This document shows, piece after piece, positions 63,598 through 64,000 of a stretch of DNA of 64,000 bases. This DNA comes from Paralithodes platypus (lineage: Eukaryota; Arthropoda; Malacostraca; Decapoda; Lithodidae). The stretch spans positions 21,857,276-21,921,275 of the forward strand of contig CM064517.1 in assembly GCA_032716605.1 (NCBI GenBank), read 5' to 3'. A model generated the notes under the pieces. The model searched no databases. It saw only the letters and a list, made by a program, of their open reading frames with translations, and was not told the DNA's origin. Each line of letters starts with the position of its first letter. Within the stretch, counting starts at the first letter, position 1. Both the position numbers and the translations under genes were made by a program.

Positions 63598-64000
63598 GTG
63601 ATCTCTATCTATTGCCTGACGCCGTGATCCCCGAAGGGGTGGCCACGAACGAACTGCCCCCATGCACCTCTGTCCCCAGTCAGTCGACGCCCCTCCCCTC
63701 AATCAGCACCGCCTTCGTTCATGTAGTTCCTCACTCCATCCTTCCACCTCATATTCGGTCTACCTCTCCCTCTCTGTCCCTCCACCTCGCTATCGTACAC
63801 CCTCTTAGTCATTCTCTCGCTTTCCATACGTTCCATATGGCCGAACCATTTCAAGTTGTTCCTTTTCACACTTTCCAGCACATCTACCTCCACACCACAC
63901 CTCCTTCTTACTTCCTCATTAGTCTGTCTATCCCTCCATGTAACTCCGCACGCACTCTTTAAGTAATTCATTTCCACTGCTCTCACTCTTGGTCTGAGTC
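63598..64000 (-). pseudogene. RTE-like LINE 3' fragment with TAGA tail, copy 2
   Basis: The minus strand encodes EMNYLKSACGVTWRDRQTNE, EVRRRCGVEVDVLESVKRNN, LKWFGHMERMESERMTKRVY and NMRWKDGVRNYMNEGG, as at 25982-26467, followed by the same 3' region and a short TAGA repeat near 63603. It runs off the right edge. Confidence 0.85.

Overview
The window is eukaryotic and reads as a transposon-packed stretch of an arthropod genome, most likely a decapod crustacean. Support: interstitial TTAGG repeats, single coding exons isolated in long AT-rich DNA, and a dense mix of LINEs, a BEL/Pao LTR element, tRNA-derived SINEs and many MITEs. The decapod call also rests on my memory of decapod repeat fragments resembling 60085-60160. 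I see no prokaryotic genes, no CRISPR array and no rRNA. Almost every long ORF belongs to a retroelement, and nearly all are broken.

Layout. 1-3300: a CR1-like LINE (+) with the tail of an SGNH-hydrolase ORF1, an ORF2 with endonuclease and reverse transcriptase, and a TTAA-flanked MITE inside the RT. 3300-9160: short repeats, Tigger-like and Tc1-like MITEs, decayed RTE-like fragments and two weak minus-strand exon candidates. 9160-11880: an RTE-like LINE with a PHD-type zinc finger after its RT, also cut by a TTAA MITE. 12395-12544: a candidate host exon (-). 12864-16144: a near full-length RTE-like LINE with a 10-bp target duplication. 16650-19010: LINE and RTE fragments and a SINE. 20208-22165: a SINE and a long palindrome. 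22473-25832: a nested stack in which one TTAA element holds a second TTAA element and a 5'-truncated LINE with a C-terminal restriction-like endonuclease. 26727-28930: a CR1-like 3' end split by a 1.6-kb Harbinger-like inverted-repeat element. 30000-41000: MITEs, minisatellites, a decayed LINE and a modular dispersed repeat. 43240-60080: a CR1-like LINE (-) interrupted by a BEL/Pao element (43319-53867) and at least four other insertions. 60389-60595: a serpin exon, the best host-gene evidence. 61510-62900: a LINE remnant with a 2A-like motif followed by a PHD finger. 63095-64000: RTE fragments.

The sequences do not form a pathway; they form an insertion history. Target duplications and rejoined reading frames order many of the events. 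The most unusual points are the 2A-PHD LINE whose frame is broken by a 62-bp tandem duplication, an SGNH-hydrolase ORF lying between the 5' LTR and gag of a BEL element that has lost its RT core, a MITE family with AATT target duplications and an internal empty-site control, and the three-layer nest at 22.5-25.8 kb. Clade and superfamily names come from motifs and remembered family features, not from database searches.
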